Below, in pieces: positions 56,013 through 64,000 of a stretch of DNA of 64,000 nucleotides. Under the pieces are notes generated by a model that saw nothing but the letters and a program-made list of their open reading frames with translations, was not told the DNA's origin and did no database searches. The translations under genes and the position numbers were made by a program. The stretch is from Xanthocytophaga flava. GTDB taxonomy: Bacteria; Bacteroidota; Bacteroidia; Cytophagales; 172606-1. How positions within the stretch are numbered: the first letter of the stretch is position 1; each line of letters opens with the position of its first letter. The DNA lies in contig JASJOS010000009.1 of NCBI GenBank assembly GCA_030068525.1, positions 248,001-312,000 on the forward strand, in the 5' to 3' direction.

Positions 56013-57107
56013 ATGAAATACTATCCGATTTTATTCCTGGCGATTGTTTTCTTTGCCTGCCAGCTTCCCACAAAAACAGGTTTTACAATCAATGGAAATG
56101 TTCGTGGGCTCAAAGTAAAGAAACTATATATGAAATATATGGTGAATGGTGTAGAAAAGGCAGATACAGCCATTGTCACAGCAGGGAAATTTGTTTTTAA
56201 GGGTAGGGTAGAGGAACCAGAAATGGCAATGATCTACTCTACAGATGTACGCCTGCAAAAAATATTCTATGTAGAGAATACGATTATGTCGTTAACTGGA
56301 AGTGCAGACTCTCTGGACAAGCTGCGCATTACAGGATCAGCAGTACAGGCAGATTATGAGGTTTTTGAGAAAGAAATATGGGCAAACCGCAAAAAAGTGA
56401 CAGATCTGTATCAACAAGCAAATGCAGCCAAAGAAAAAGGTGACTCAGTTCTGATGAAAGAACTTATGACACAGTCTGATATATTGTATAATAAGGAAGA
56501 TGATATCAGAAAGAACTTCATTGTAACTCATACCCAAAGTTTTACTAGTCTCAATGAACTGATGAACTGGGCAAACGCTGCAAATCATACAGAGGCTCAG
56601 GCTATTTATGATAAACTGGATGATAAGATCAAACAGACTCACAAAGCCAGAGAGCTGGTAGAACGTCTGGAGAGTCTTAAACGTGCTCAGGTAGGACAGG
56701 CTGCTATGGATTTCACCCAATACAGTTTGAATGGTAAAGAAGTAAATTTGGCTTCTTATAAAGGAAAATATGTATTACTTGAGTTTTGGGCTAGCTGGTG
56801 TGGACCTTGCCGACAAGAAAATCCTAATCTGCGGGAAGCCTATCTGAAATACAAAGACAAAGGGTTTGATATATTGGGAGTGTCTCTGGATGATAACAAA
56901 GACAGATGGAGTAAAGCCCTTGACAAAGATGGATTACCCTGGACACAAGTGTCAGATCTGAAAGGTTGGCGGAATGTGGTAGCCGTACAATATGGTATCC
57001 GTGCCATACCTGCTAACTTTCTGATAGATCCACAAGGAAAGATTATTGCCCGTGATCTCAGAGGTGAAAAGCTAAATGAGCAATTGGCTAAAATATTTAA
57101 GTGGTAA
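56013..57107 (+). CDS. TlpA-like thioredoxin-family lipoprotein (DUF4369 + redoxin)
   Basis: A 364-aa protein with a lipoprotein-type signal (AIVFFACQ, Cys16). An N-terminal DUF4369 domain (GNVRGLKVKKLYMKYMVNG to SADSLDKLRITGSA), a helical linker, then a thioredoxin fold with the active site WASWCGPC (Cys263, Cys266) and the cis-Pro in GIRAIPANFLI. Such proteins are held in the periplasm and reduce or isomerise disulfides. The ATG at 56013 starts the signal peptide; the TTG at 55974 is ignored. It is the last gene of the Sus-type locus and may open disulfides in imported peptides. A strong terminator follows. Confidence 0.92.
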   Translation: MKYYPILFLAIVFFACQLPTKTGFTINGNVRGLKVKKLYMKYMVNGVEKADTAIVTAGKFVFKGRVEEPEMAMIYSTDVRLQKIFYVENTIMSLTGSADSLDKLRITGSAVQADYEVFEKEIWANRKKVTDLYQQANAAKEKGDSVLMKELMTQSDILYNKEDDIRKNFIVTHTQSFTSLNELMNWANAANHTEAQAIYDKLDDKIKQTHKARELVERLESLKRAQVGQAAMDFTQYSLNGKEVNLASYKGKYVLLEFWASWCGPCRQENPNLREAYLKYKDKGFDILGVSLDDNKDRWSKALDKDGLPWTQVSDLKGWRNVVAVQYGIRAIPANFLIDPQGKIIARDLRGEKLNEQLAKIFKW

Positions 57108-57166
57108 ATGAAGAGGTAATTGGTTTTATGATACTTCTGAATGTTCTTCAGATGTAATAGTAATGT

Positions 57167-57207
57167 AAGGGATAAAGCGATTTTATTGCTTTATCCCTTT
57201 TTCTTTT
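57167..57207 (+). terminator. Intrinsic terminator of the Sus-type locus
   Basis: aagggataaagc (57167-57178) and gctttatccctt (57188-57199) pair perfectly over 12 bp around a 9-base loop and are followed by tttctttt. The rest of the 453-base gap 57108-57560 is AT-rich; no gene recognised. Confidence 0.85.
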
Positions 57208-57560
57208 ATAAGATTGTTGGTAAATAAGTAGAGATGAATGATTTATAACTAATGTGCTAAAATCTCCACAAATAATTTTTTTTGAAAATTTTTTAGCCTG
57301 TAAACTTCCTGTATGATAAAGTTTCTGTAATAAGTTATTGCGAATAAGATTGGAGGTTGATACTGAGTGTTAAAGATGGCTTTTTTTTACACTTTCAGGG
57401 TCTGGCTAGGAAGTTTAAAGAAGTAAGATTCTGTCTTTTGTCTAATATGTAAAGGTATATCTCAATGGCACACTTTTATTTTGATGTTTACTATGCTTTA
57501 TAAAAGTTATAAATAAACAGTGATAAGTTAAATTATATCTTAAACTATTAATATAAATTT

Positions 57561-58853
57561 ATGAATTACTTCTACAGATTGTTTCTTTTATGGGGCTTCT
57601 TTTTAACATTATCCAGTTATGCAGCAAGTCCGGTATTGGTATCCCCAGCAGACCGATCTACCGTCAATATTTTAGCGCCAGTAGTGATCAAGGTACAGGC
57701 TAATGATGTATCTGCAAAGAAAATCTACCTAAAAGTATTGCTGAACGATCCACGCAAGTTGGCATATGAGACAAATCAAAATGTTGTTAGTGGACAACCA
57801 AATAGTTTTTCTGTTCCTTCTAATGCATTGATTGCACGACAACAATATCTCATTGAGGTAAAGACTGTAACTACTTCCGGACAACTTATTTCTCAAAAGT
57901 ATTATACTATTTTTACAGTTGCCCAACCTCTGCCTGTACAAACCAAGCCATTATTGATAAGCCCAGCAGATACATTAAATCTGTATGAATTATCAAGAGC
58001 ATTTGGACTCAGTGTAAATCCGAATAACCCTAATGCTCGAAGAATCACTATTAATTTTGAACTAGGCTCAATTCAAGGTTCTCCTACTTTTGTTTTGACC
58101 GCTCAACAGGCAACTCAGCCGTTAGCAGTCGGGTACAATTTTAGTGCAACAGGTTTGCCACGTAATCAGGTAATGTTAAAGAAGTTGGTGCTTACTTGCG
58201 CAGATTCATTGGGTAGTGTCTTGTCTGAAAATACCTATTCTATTCCTGTCATTGTTCGTGGTCCTCTTAGCCCTCAATTTATAAGCCCGGTTGCTGGTGC
58301 TACAGGGGTTTCTCTGACACCTACTATTGTAACAGGGAATTACTCTACAAAAGAATGTGTACAATGGATTTTTACTAGTTATGAGATTGATCGTTATCCG
58401 GCTGACTGGACAGGTGAAGATTATATTTCCGTTCCTGTTGCATCCAATGCAAATCAGTGGACTGTTCCCAAAGCTTTAAAACCTAATACCAAATACGAAG
58501 TGCGTGTGCGTGGTGGATGGGTGTGTTACAGTAGCAGTTTTGTTACCAGCACCTTCACAACAGGTAGTTCTTCTTCCCGTTTAGCAGGAGCTACTATCGG
58601 TGATGACTTGGACAGAACATCCACTATATCTCCTAACCCATTTGCTGAAGAATTGTCGATTCAGTTAAGTCCTTCTTTTCAGAATGCAACAGTAAAGGTG
58701 CTGGCAATGGATGGTAGAGTTGTCTTTACGAAACAAGCATCAGGAGAAGAGTTAGTTAGCTTTAAAGATAACTCCCTGGCTCCTGGATTATATCTGGTAC
58801 ACATTACAGATCAAACTGGGAAGAAGGAACATTTTAAGGTGGTGAAGCAGTAG
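57561..58853 (+). CDS. T9SS type A sorting-domain protein with Ig/Fn3-like domains
   Basis: A 430-aa secreted protein with a signal peptide (LWGFFLTLSSYAA). Three Ig-like modules start with similar words (PVLVSPADRSTVNILAPVVI, PLLISPADTLNLYELSRAFG, PQFISPVAGATGVSLTPTIV), then a short Ser-rich linker leads to a type A T9SS sorting domain (TISPNPFAEELSIQLSPSF to GLYLVHITD). It would be exported to the surface. No catalytic motif is seen. It is a single gene between two hairpins. Confidence 0.85.
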   Translation: MNYFYRLFLLWGFFLTLSSYAASPVLVSPADRSTVNILAPVVIKVQANDVSAKKIYLKVLLNDPRKLAYETNQNVVSGQPNSFSVPSNALIARQQYLIEVKTVTTSGQLISQKYYTIFTVAQPLPVQTKPLLISPADTLNLYELSRAFGLSVNPNNPNARRITINFELGSIQGSPTFVLTAQQATQPLAVGYNFSATGLPRNQVMLKKLVLTCADSLGSVLSENTYSIPVIVRGPLSPQFISPVAGATGVSLTPTIVTGNYSTKECVQWIFTSYEIDRYPADWTGEDYISVPVASNANQWTVPKALKPNTKYEVRVRGGWVCYSSSFVTSTFTTGSSSSRLAGATIGDDLDRTSTISPNPFAEELSIQLSPSFQNATVKVLAMDGRVVFTKQASGEELVSFKDNSLAPGLYLVHITDQTGKKEHFKVVKQ

Positions 58854-58918
58854 CCAAAGGAATGAATTAAATTGTATTCTCTGATAATACTCTAAACAGT
58901 CATCGAATACAACTAAGT

Positions 58919-58969
58919 AAACACCAGTCTTCTCTATCTGATAAACAGAATATGAAAGGACTGGTGTTT
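58919..58969. terminator. Hairpin after the T9SS type A gene
   Basis: aaacaccagtc (58919-58929) and gactggtgttt (58959-58969) are perfectly complementary over 11 bp with a 29-base loop. Probably the transcription end of the gene at 57561, though without a strong T-run. Confidence 0.5.
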
Positions 58970-59013
58970 GTATGTAGAAAATATTTGGTTTTTCTTTTAT
59001 GAGAAAACTTTTA

Positions 59014-59250
59014 TACTTTTGTGTGGGCTAAGGTATTTTAATAGCCATACAAATGATTCACTCTGTTTTTATCACAATTAGTTTGCGGGTTACCTCGCAC
59101 CGTGTTCCTCCCGACAGCTTCTGCAACTAATACTTTGCAGGACGCATTCTAATTTTCCGTATCCGTCATAGTTATTTGACATACTACAGGTTTTTGCTTG
59201 TGCCAGGCAAAGTATTTCACTCTGTCATCACTTTTTCGTGATGTTTTCTC
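59014..59250 (+). ncRNA. Possible structured leader or small RNA upstream of the HDAC-like gene
   Basis: TACTTTTG at 59014-59021 fits the -7 consensus TANNTTTG. Downstream are several short hairpins (ggcta/tagcc from 59026, gcggg/ctcgc near 59085, ctgcaa/ttgcag near 59120) in a more GC-rich stretch, and a terminator-like hairpin catcac/gtgatg (59226-59243) followed by ttttctc, 28 bases before the ATG at 59278. No known riboswitch class is recognised. It may be a leader RNA with attenuation or a free small RNA; both are speculative. Confidence 0.25.
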
Positions 59251-59277
59251 ATTCGAAATATTTTATGCTAACTAATT

Positions 59278-60228
59278 ATGCGAAAAGCACAACTATATAC
59301 TTTTTATACTCCTCACATGGTTTTGGATAAAAATGGAAAGAATGTATCCCGTTCTCCACAGAAACCCAAGCTATTGCTTAACTTTCTCGAAAGACATAAG
59401 CTTAGCAGTTATATTAACTTACAGAACAACTTTCCTCCATTTGCACAGGAAGATTTCTATCTGGCACATACAGAACACTATGTAGATAGTTTCTTTGCTG
59501 GAAAGAAGCCATTGGCTATAAGCAATAACCTGGATTGGTCACCTCAATTTGCTGAAAGTATACGGTATACCAATGCAAGTTTATATTATGCTATCAAACA
59601 TGCAGTAACCCATCCGGATGAGATTTGTTTCAGTCCGGTAAGTGGATTTCACCATGCCATACCACCGGCTGGAGTAGGGTATTGTACGTTTTCGGGTCAG
59701 GTTATTGCCTCTGTCAGACTATTTAGGGAGTTAGGGTTAAGAGGGGCATACATAGATCTGGATGGACATTTTGGAAACAGTATTGAAGACTCACGCAGTT
59801 TTGTTTCAGATCTGAGTCTGGCTGTTCCAAGAGGAATTGGAAATATTAATCCAGGCGATAACCACCAGAAATACATGAGTAATCTGCGTCGGGAGTTAGG
59901 TCTGCTACGGGATGCTATTCTGGAAAAACGGATTGATTATGTAGTATTCTGTCATGGAGCCGATAGCCATGAAGATGATGATACCCGAGGGCAATGTACT
60001 ACAGAGGAGTGGTTGGAATGCTCCAGCCTGTTTTATGAATTCGTTCAGAAAATAGACCAAAAAAGACAGAAGCCTTTGCCGTTGGTTTTATGTCTGTTTG
60101 GAGGATATCGCAAAGATGACTATAACTCAGTATTAAGTCTTCATACCAGCGATTTGGTGACTTGCCTGAATACCTTATGTGGACAGCAGATTCTGTTTGA
60201 ACCTGTTGTGAAGCCAAGGAAGAAATAG
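59278..60228 (+). CDS. Histone-deacetylase-superfamily amidohydrolase
   Basis: A 316-aa cytoplasmic enzyme. It has the tandem active-site His pair (GFHHAIPP, His125-His126), the zinc-binding DLDGHFGN (Asp162, His164), a later Asp (CHGADSHEDD, Asp229) and the FGGY tyrosine (Tyr277). Bacterial members hydrolyse acetylated amines such as acetylpolyamines or acetyl-lysine; the substrate here is unknown. It starts with ATG at 59278, has its own upstream leader, and converges on the kup gene. Confidence 0.88.
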   Translation: MRKAQLYTFYTPHMVLDKNGKNVSRSPQKPKLLLNFLERHKLSSYINLQNNFPPFAQEDFYLAHTEHYVDSFFAGKKPLAISNNLDWSPQFAESIRYTNASLYYAIKHAVTHPDEICFSPVSGFHHAIPPAGVGYCTFSGQVIASVRLFRELGLRGAYIDLDGHFGNSIEDSRSFVSDLSLAVPRGIGNINPGDNHQKYMSNLRRELGLLRDAILEKRIDYVVFCHGADSHEDDDTRGQCTTEEWLECSSLFYEFVQKIDQKRQKPLPLVLCLFGGYRKDDYNSVLSLHTSDLVTCLNTLCGQQILFEPVVKPRKK

Positions 60229-60235
60229 TAACTCT

Positions 60236-60278
60236 ATTCTCCTGCCTTACTGACTCAAGTTTAGCAGGGCAGGAGAAT
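60236..60278. terminator. Bidirectional hairpin between HDAC-like and kup genes
   Basis: attctcctgcc (60236-60246) and ggcaggagaat (60268-60278) are perfect 11-bp complements; on the plus strand ctggaaaattttt follows. It lies exactly between two convergent stops, fitting a shared terminator. Confidence 0.75.
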
Positions 60279-60290
60279 TCTGGAAAATTT

Positions 60291-62273
60291 TTAATGTGTT
60301 GTTATCTTTTCAGGTGTAGGTTCTTCTACACGAACAAGATCCATTTCCGGCAGTGGCCGAATCACCATAGGGACTTTCTCTACAGTTACCCGATTAGCTT
60401 CCAACTGGAACCAGCGTTGTTTGGAAAGAGTAAATTGTTTGAGGAAGAAGTATCCTTTCATTACAACCTGTTCCTGTACTGGTAAGTCATTATCATAGGA
60501 AAGAAAAGGCTCAAAAATGATAAATGTAAAATCGCCAGTTACCTTTTTATTGTGAAGTGATTCATATCGCGAAATAATATCCACCTCTTTTTTCTGAACT
60601 ATATCTTCCAGTACCTGACGGAAAAATAGATTAATGGTAGGCTCAACCCGGAATCCTAACCGGAATGTTATCTTAATCACATCCTCCGCAGCAAGTACAT
60701 TAATTTTATATTCTTTGGTATAGGGTTCATCAAGGGTTTCCACATGGATAAACCAATAGATATCAGCTCGTTTAGGTCCATGAAGGAATATGGATTCAAT
60801 AGCATTTTTTTCTATACGATCTTCACTTCCTGCAGCCGTCATAAAGACCAGGTGTGTTCCGTATTTGGGAATAGTTATATCATTGCTAAGTTCCCGTAAG
60901 CCAGGAATCTGCTCTGGTAGAGAAACAAAGTCCAGCAAGCGACTCTTGATCTGGTGTGCCCTAATAAAGATATACATAACACTTGCGAGAATAAACCCGA
61001 TTGCTACACTAACCCATCCTCCATGCGGAAACTTGTCCAGATTGGCGATTAGAAAAGATCCTTCCAGACTTAAGTAAACTAACAGAAATAAACCAATGAC
61101 CCAGATAGGAAACTTCTGACTATACAAATAACAGCTTAACAGTATGGTTGTAACCAACATAGTTACTGTAATAGCCAGCCCATAAGCTGCTTCCATACTG
61201 GAGGATTCCCGAAAATAAAGAACAACCACTACACAACCTGTCCAAAGAAGCCAGTTTATAGAAGGGATGTAAAGTTGTCCCCGTACTTCAGTTGGATAAC
61301 GTACAAGCGACTGTGGCCAGAAACTCAAACGCATGGCTTCTCCAATAAGTGTGAACGAACCCGAAATCAATGCCTGACTGGCAATAATGGCAGCAAGTGT
61401 GGCAATACAGATACCTGGTAAAAGAAACCACTCAGGCATTAAGGCATAAAAAGGATTATGAGTGAGAGGTTGATTTACCTGACTAAGAAGCCAGGCTCCC
61501 TGACCAAAGTAGTTAAGTAATAAACAGGATTTTACAAATACCCAGCTTACCCGGATATTACCTCGTCCACAGTGTCCCAGATCTGAGTACAATGCTTCTG
61601 CACCCGTAGTACACAAAAAGACAGCGCCCAGAATCCAGAAGCCATCAGGGTACTGAGTAAGCAGTTGCCATGCATAATAGGGATTCAGAGCTGAAAGTAC
61701 CTGAGGCATTTGAACCAAATGAGTTACTCCCAGAACTGCCAGCATTCCAAACCAAAGCAGCATAAGTGGACCAAACAAACGCCCTACTGTTTTAGTACCA
61801 AATGCTTGTAACAAAAATAATCCGGATAGAATAGCCAGAATAATCGGTATGGTATCAATAGACGGATAGAGTATGCGTAATCCTTCTATGGCAGAAGCAA
61901 CAGAAATTGGAGGGGTAATGATACCATCAGCCAGTAATGTACTACCCCCTATAATTGCAGGGATATACAACCATGTAGCACGTTTGCGTACCAGGGCATA
62001 CAATGCAAAGATGCCTCCTTCCCCGTTGTTATCAGCTCGTAATGTAAGGATTACATATTTGACTGTTGTCTGTAATGTAATAGTCCAGAAAACGCAGGAA
62101 AGTCCACCCAGTATCAACGGTGCCTGTATCTGATGGCCTTCACCAACAATGGCTTTCATTACGTACAAGGGAGACGTACCAATATCACCGTAAATAATGC
62201 CTAATGCTATAAGGAGCCCTGCTGCACTAACTTTGTTAAAATCTGACTGATGAGAATGTGAGTGTCCTGTCAT
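60291..62273 (-). CDS. kup: KUP-family potassium uptake transporter
   Basis: A 660-aa K+ transporter of the KUP/HAK/KT family, which brings K+ in together with protons. The family signature GIIYGDIGTSPLYV lies at residues 25-38; about 12 membrane helices run to roughly residue 445 and a cytoplasmic C-terminal domain of about 200 residues follows. The N-terminus carries HSHSH. ATG start at 62273; single gene on the minus strand. Length and topology are normal for the family. Confidence 0.95.
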   Translation of the reverse strand: MTGHSHSHQSDFNKVSAAGLLIALGIIYGDIGTSPLYVMKAIVGEGHQIQAPLILGGLSCVFWTITLQTTVKYVILTLRADNNGEGGIFALYALVRKRATWLYIPAIIGGSTLLADGIITPPISVASAIEGLRILYPSIDTIPIILAILSGLFLLQAFGTKTVGRLFGPLMLLWFGMLAVLGVTHLVQMPQVLSALNPYYAWQLLTQYPDGFWILGAVFLCTTGAEALYSDLGHCGRGNIRVSWVFVKSCLLLNYFGQGAWLLSQVNQPLTHNPFYALMPEWFLLPGICIATLAAIIASQALISGSFTLIGEAMRLSFWPQSLVRYPTEVRGQLYIPSINWLLWTGCVVVVLYFRESSSMEAAYGLAITVTMLVTTILLSCYLYSQKFPIWVIGLFLLVYLSLEGSFLIANLDKFPHGGWVSVAIGFILASVMYIFIRAHQIKSRLLDFVSLPEQIPGLRELSNDITIPKYGTHLVFMTAAGSEDRIEKNAIESIFLHGPKRADIYWFIHVETLDEPYTKEYKINVLAAEDVIKITFRLGFRVEPTINLFFRQVLEDIVQKKEVDIISRYESLHNKKVTGDFTFIIFEPFLSYDNDLPVQEQVVMKGYFFLKQFTLSKQRWFQLEANRVTVEKVPMVIRPLPEMDLVRVEEPTPEKITTH

Positions 62274-62643
62274 GAGGAAAAAAATGTACTGTTTTATGAT
62301 TTAAAATATACGTTTCTTAAACTTGTTAACTAAAAGTGTATGCCCGGATGTCTGGATTTTTAGCTGATATTTTGGTGTTACCTATCTTATATTCTGCCAA
62401 AATAGAAAAACAAACACTTTTTACATAAGTTGGTCATAGACTATACCTTGAAGATAAGTAAGTTTTCATGATAAATCGATTGCTTGGTAACCCATTCTGT
62501 TTGCCTACTTTTACTGCAATCGTATTATCTATGTGAAATGCATAGTATTATTTATAGCAATACTTCACTAAAATAGTTTTAGCTGGGAAAGTTATATATT
62601 GAGAGAAAATTAGATCTAAAATAGTTTTTAGAGATCATAACAC
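62274..62643. other. Divergent intergenic region upstream of kup
   Basis: A 370-base AT-rich spacer that must hold the promoters for kup and the PAS sensor gene. No consensus -33/-7 pair, hairpin or riboswitch is recognised. I looked for a c-di-AMP-type leader before kup and see none. Confidence 0.4.
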
Positions 62644-64000
62644 ATGGATACACATTCTTTTGATGAGCTTTTTCCAATTGGAAACGATAGATTACAGCTG
62701 GCGTTGGATTTTTCAGGAGTAGGTATGTGGGAGTTGGATGGTCTTCAACAGAAAGTATACCTGGACAAACGTTGCAGAGACTTGTATGGATTCTCTGAAG
62801 AGGAAGAGGTAACGTATAAGACTGTTTTCCAATATGTATACTCTGAAGATCAGATAAAAGTGCGGGAGAGTATGGCACAAGTTTTCGATCTTGGACAAAC
62901 AATAACAGATATACATTTTCGTATTCTGAGGTCTGATGGACAATTGAGATGGATTCATACCAAAGGAAAAGCTTATTTTGACGAACAGAGCACATCTCGT
63001 CGTTTCTTTGGTGTAGTTCAGGATATTACAGCACAAATGTTGTTCAGAGAACAGGCCGCTACTTCTGAACAGTTGGCAGAACTCGCATTGGAAGGTGGCA
63101 ATGCAGGTTGGTTTACAATTCGGATGAATAACGGAGAACTGGAATATTCCTCTGAATTAGCCAGAATTATGACAGGTTCAGGAAAAAGTTTCAGTCGTGA
63201 GGAGTTGATTGAACATATTCATCCGGATGATCGTAAGCTACGGGATATTGCGTATGAAGAGTCTATGCAAACAGGAAAGCTTCGATATCAGATTCGCTTT
63301 ATCTGGGATGATGGTTCTGTACACTGGGTGCGGGTAATAGGAACGTATCAATATGATGCAGAAGGTAAACCGTATTTCTTTTCGGGAATTGCTCAGGATA
63401 TTACGGTAGAGGTGGAGGCTCAACTGCAATTGGAAGCCAGTGAAGAACGGTTTCGTAATATAATACAGCAGTCTCCTATGGCAATTGGGTTGTTAAGTGG
63501 TCGGGAGATGGTTATTGAAGTAGGTAATGATAAGCTATTTGAATTTTGGAGAAAAGATGATTCTATTAAAGGGATGAAGTTAATGGAGGCCTTGCCTGAA
63601 ATAGAAGGGCAGGGATTTATAGAACTCCTGCAGCAGGTGTATGATGACGGGAAACCTGTCATAGGAAGTAGTGTACTGGCAAAGCTAGAGCGCAAAGGGA
63701 AACAGGAAGATGCCTATTTTGATTTTACTTATACACCTCTTCGCAATACAGATAGCTCTGTTAGTGGAGTAATGATCATGGCTATTGATGTGACAGAACA
63801 GGTACTGGCCAGACAAAAGCTTGAAGAGAGTGAAGCCAAAGTACGGAGCCTGGTAGAAAACTCGCCTGTAGCTATGTCATTGTTTACAGGTCGGGATCTC
63901 GTAATTGAAATGTCAAATGTGGCTATGATAAAACTTTGGGGCAAAGGAGATAGTGTGATGGGTAAGCCTTTAAGGTATGCCTTGCCTGAACTGGAAGGAC
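62644..64000 (+). CDS. Multi-PAS sensor protein, 3' end beyond the window
   Basis: The first 452 codons of an open frame that runs off the window; no stop is present. It begins with ATG (MDTHSFDELFPIGNDRLQLA). Four PAS/PAC units can be seen: about 15-135 (ILRSDGQLRWIHTKGKAYF, FFGVVQDITAQ), 145-262 (EHIHPDDRKLRDIAY, DGSVHWVRVIG), 272-390 (RFRNIIQQSPMAIGLLSG, FTYTPLRN) and one from about 400 (VRSLVENSPVAMSLFTG). No membrane segment is seen so far, so it is probably a soluble sensor. The likely missing end is a histidine kinase domain, by analogy with similar proteins. Confidence 0.85.
   Translation, partial: MDTHSFDELFPIGNDRLQLALDFSGVGMWELDGLQQKVYLDKRCRDLYGFSEEEEVTYKTVFQYVYSEDQIKVRESMAQVFDLGQTITDIHFRILRSDGQLRWIHTKGKAYFDEQSTSRRFFGVVQDITAQMLFREQAATSEQLAELALEGGNAGWFTIRMNNGELEYSSELARIMTGSGKSFSREELIEHIHPDDRKLRDIAYEESMQTGKLRYQIRFIWDDGSVHWVRVIGTYQYDAEGKPYFFSGIAQDITVEVEAQLQLEASEERFRNIIQQSPMAIGLLSGREMVIEVGNDKLFEFWRKDDSIKGMKLMEALPEIEGQGFIELLQQVYDDGKPVIGSSVLAKLERKGKQEDAYFDFTYTPLRNTDSSVSGVMIMAIDVTEQVLARQKLEESEAKVRSLVENSPVAMSLFTGRDLVIEMSNVAMIKLWGKGDSVMGKPLRYALPELEG

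Noticed and set aside
1..64000. CRISPR array, tRNA, rRNA, insertion sequence, prophage
   Set aside because: No regularly spaced identical repeats, cloverleaf-like GC-rich segments, transposase or phage genes were recognised anywhere in the window.

Overview
The window comes from a Bacteroidota chromosome, most likely the order Cytophagales. This is inferred from gene content: type IX secretion (T9SS) sorting domains of both type A and type B, SprB repeats, a SusC/SusD pair controlled by an ECF sigma factor and a FecR anti-sigma factor, a GLPGLI-family protein, DUF4843 and PKD-like lipoproteins, a CzcA-TolC fusion, AT-rich spacers, and one good match to the Bacteroidota -33/-7 promoter. No rRNA, tRNA, CRISPR array or insertion sequence was recognised.

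Region 1 (1-8.6 kb): a small repeat cluster, then a GLPGLI protein divergent from an overlapping histidine kinase/OmpR regulator pair, a 949-aa T9SS type B protein and a membrane PAS histidine kinase. Region 2 (8.9-15.0 kb): a divalent-metal efflux operon, with a small exported protein, a CzcA-type RND pump fused to its TolC-like outer-membrane factor, and the periplasmic adaptor. Region 3 (15.1-17.3 kb): small hypothetical genes and a GNAT acetyltransferase.

Region 4 (17.5-43.7 kb) is the most unusual part. A minus-strand set (lipoprotein, SprB-repeat T9SS protein, beta-barrel) diverges from a plus-strand set built around a Sec-exported polymorphic toxin. A 790-aa TANFOR/Fn3-like protein precedes a 1391-aa toxin that has a novel N-terminal region, a HINT domain and a PD-(D/E)XK-like nuclease end. 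Downstream lie its immunity gene, an orphan immunity gene, and a start-less second cassette: a near-identical 375-bp copy of HINT followed by an AHH/HNH-type nuclease and its own immunity gene. Crossing-over between the two direct repeats would delete 3078 bp and fuse the silent toxin in frame to the full-length gene. A coiled-coil gene, a 1510-aa secreted protein with no recognised domain, a five-Fn3 protein and a lipoprotein complete the locus.

Region 5 (44.5-57.1 kb): ECF sigma factor, FecR, SusC, SusD, DUF4843, PKD-like lipoprotein, a rare fusion of a basic-secretory-protein metallopeptidase with a trypsin-like protease, and a TlpA-like thioredoxin. It looks like an uptake locus for protein or peptide substrates. 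Region 6 (57.5-64 kb): a T9SS type A protein, a histone-deacetylase-family hydrolase behind a possible structured leader RNA, a KUP potassium transporter, and a multi-PAS sensor gene cut off by the window end.

Several genes have non-ATG in-frame codons upstream of a better ATG; the starts given here prefer the ATG that yields a sensible signal peptide or domain start.
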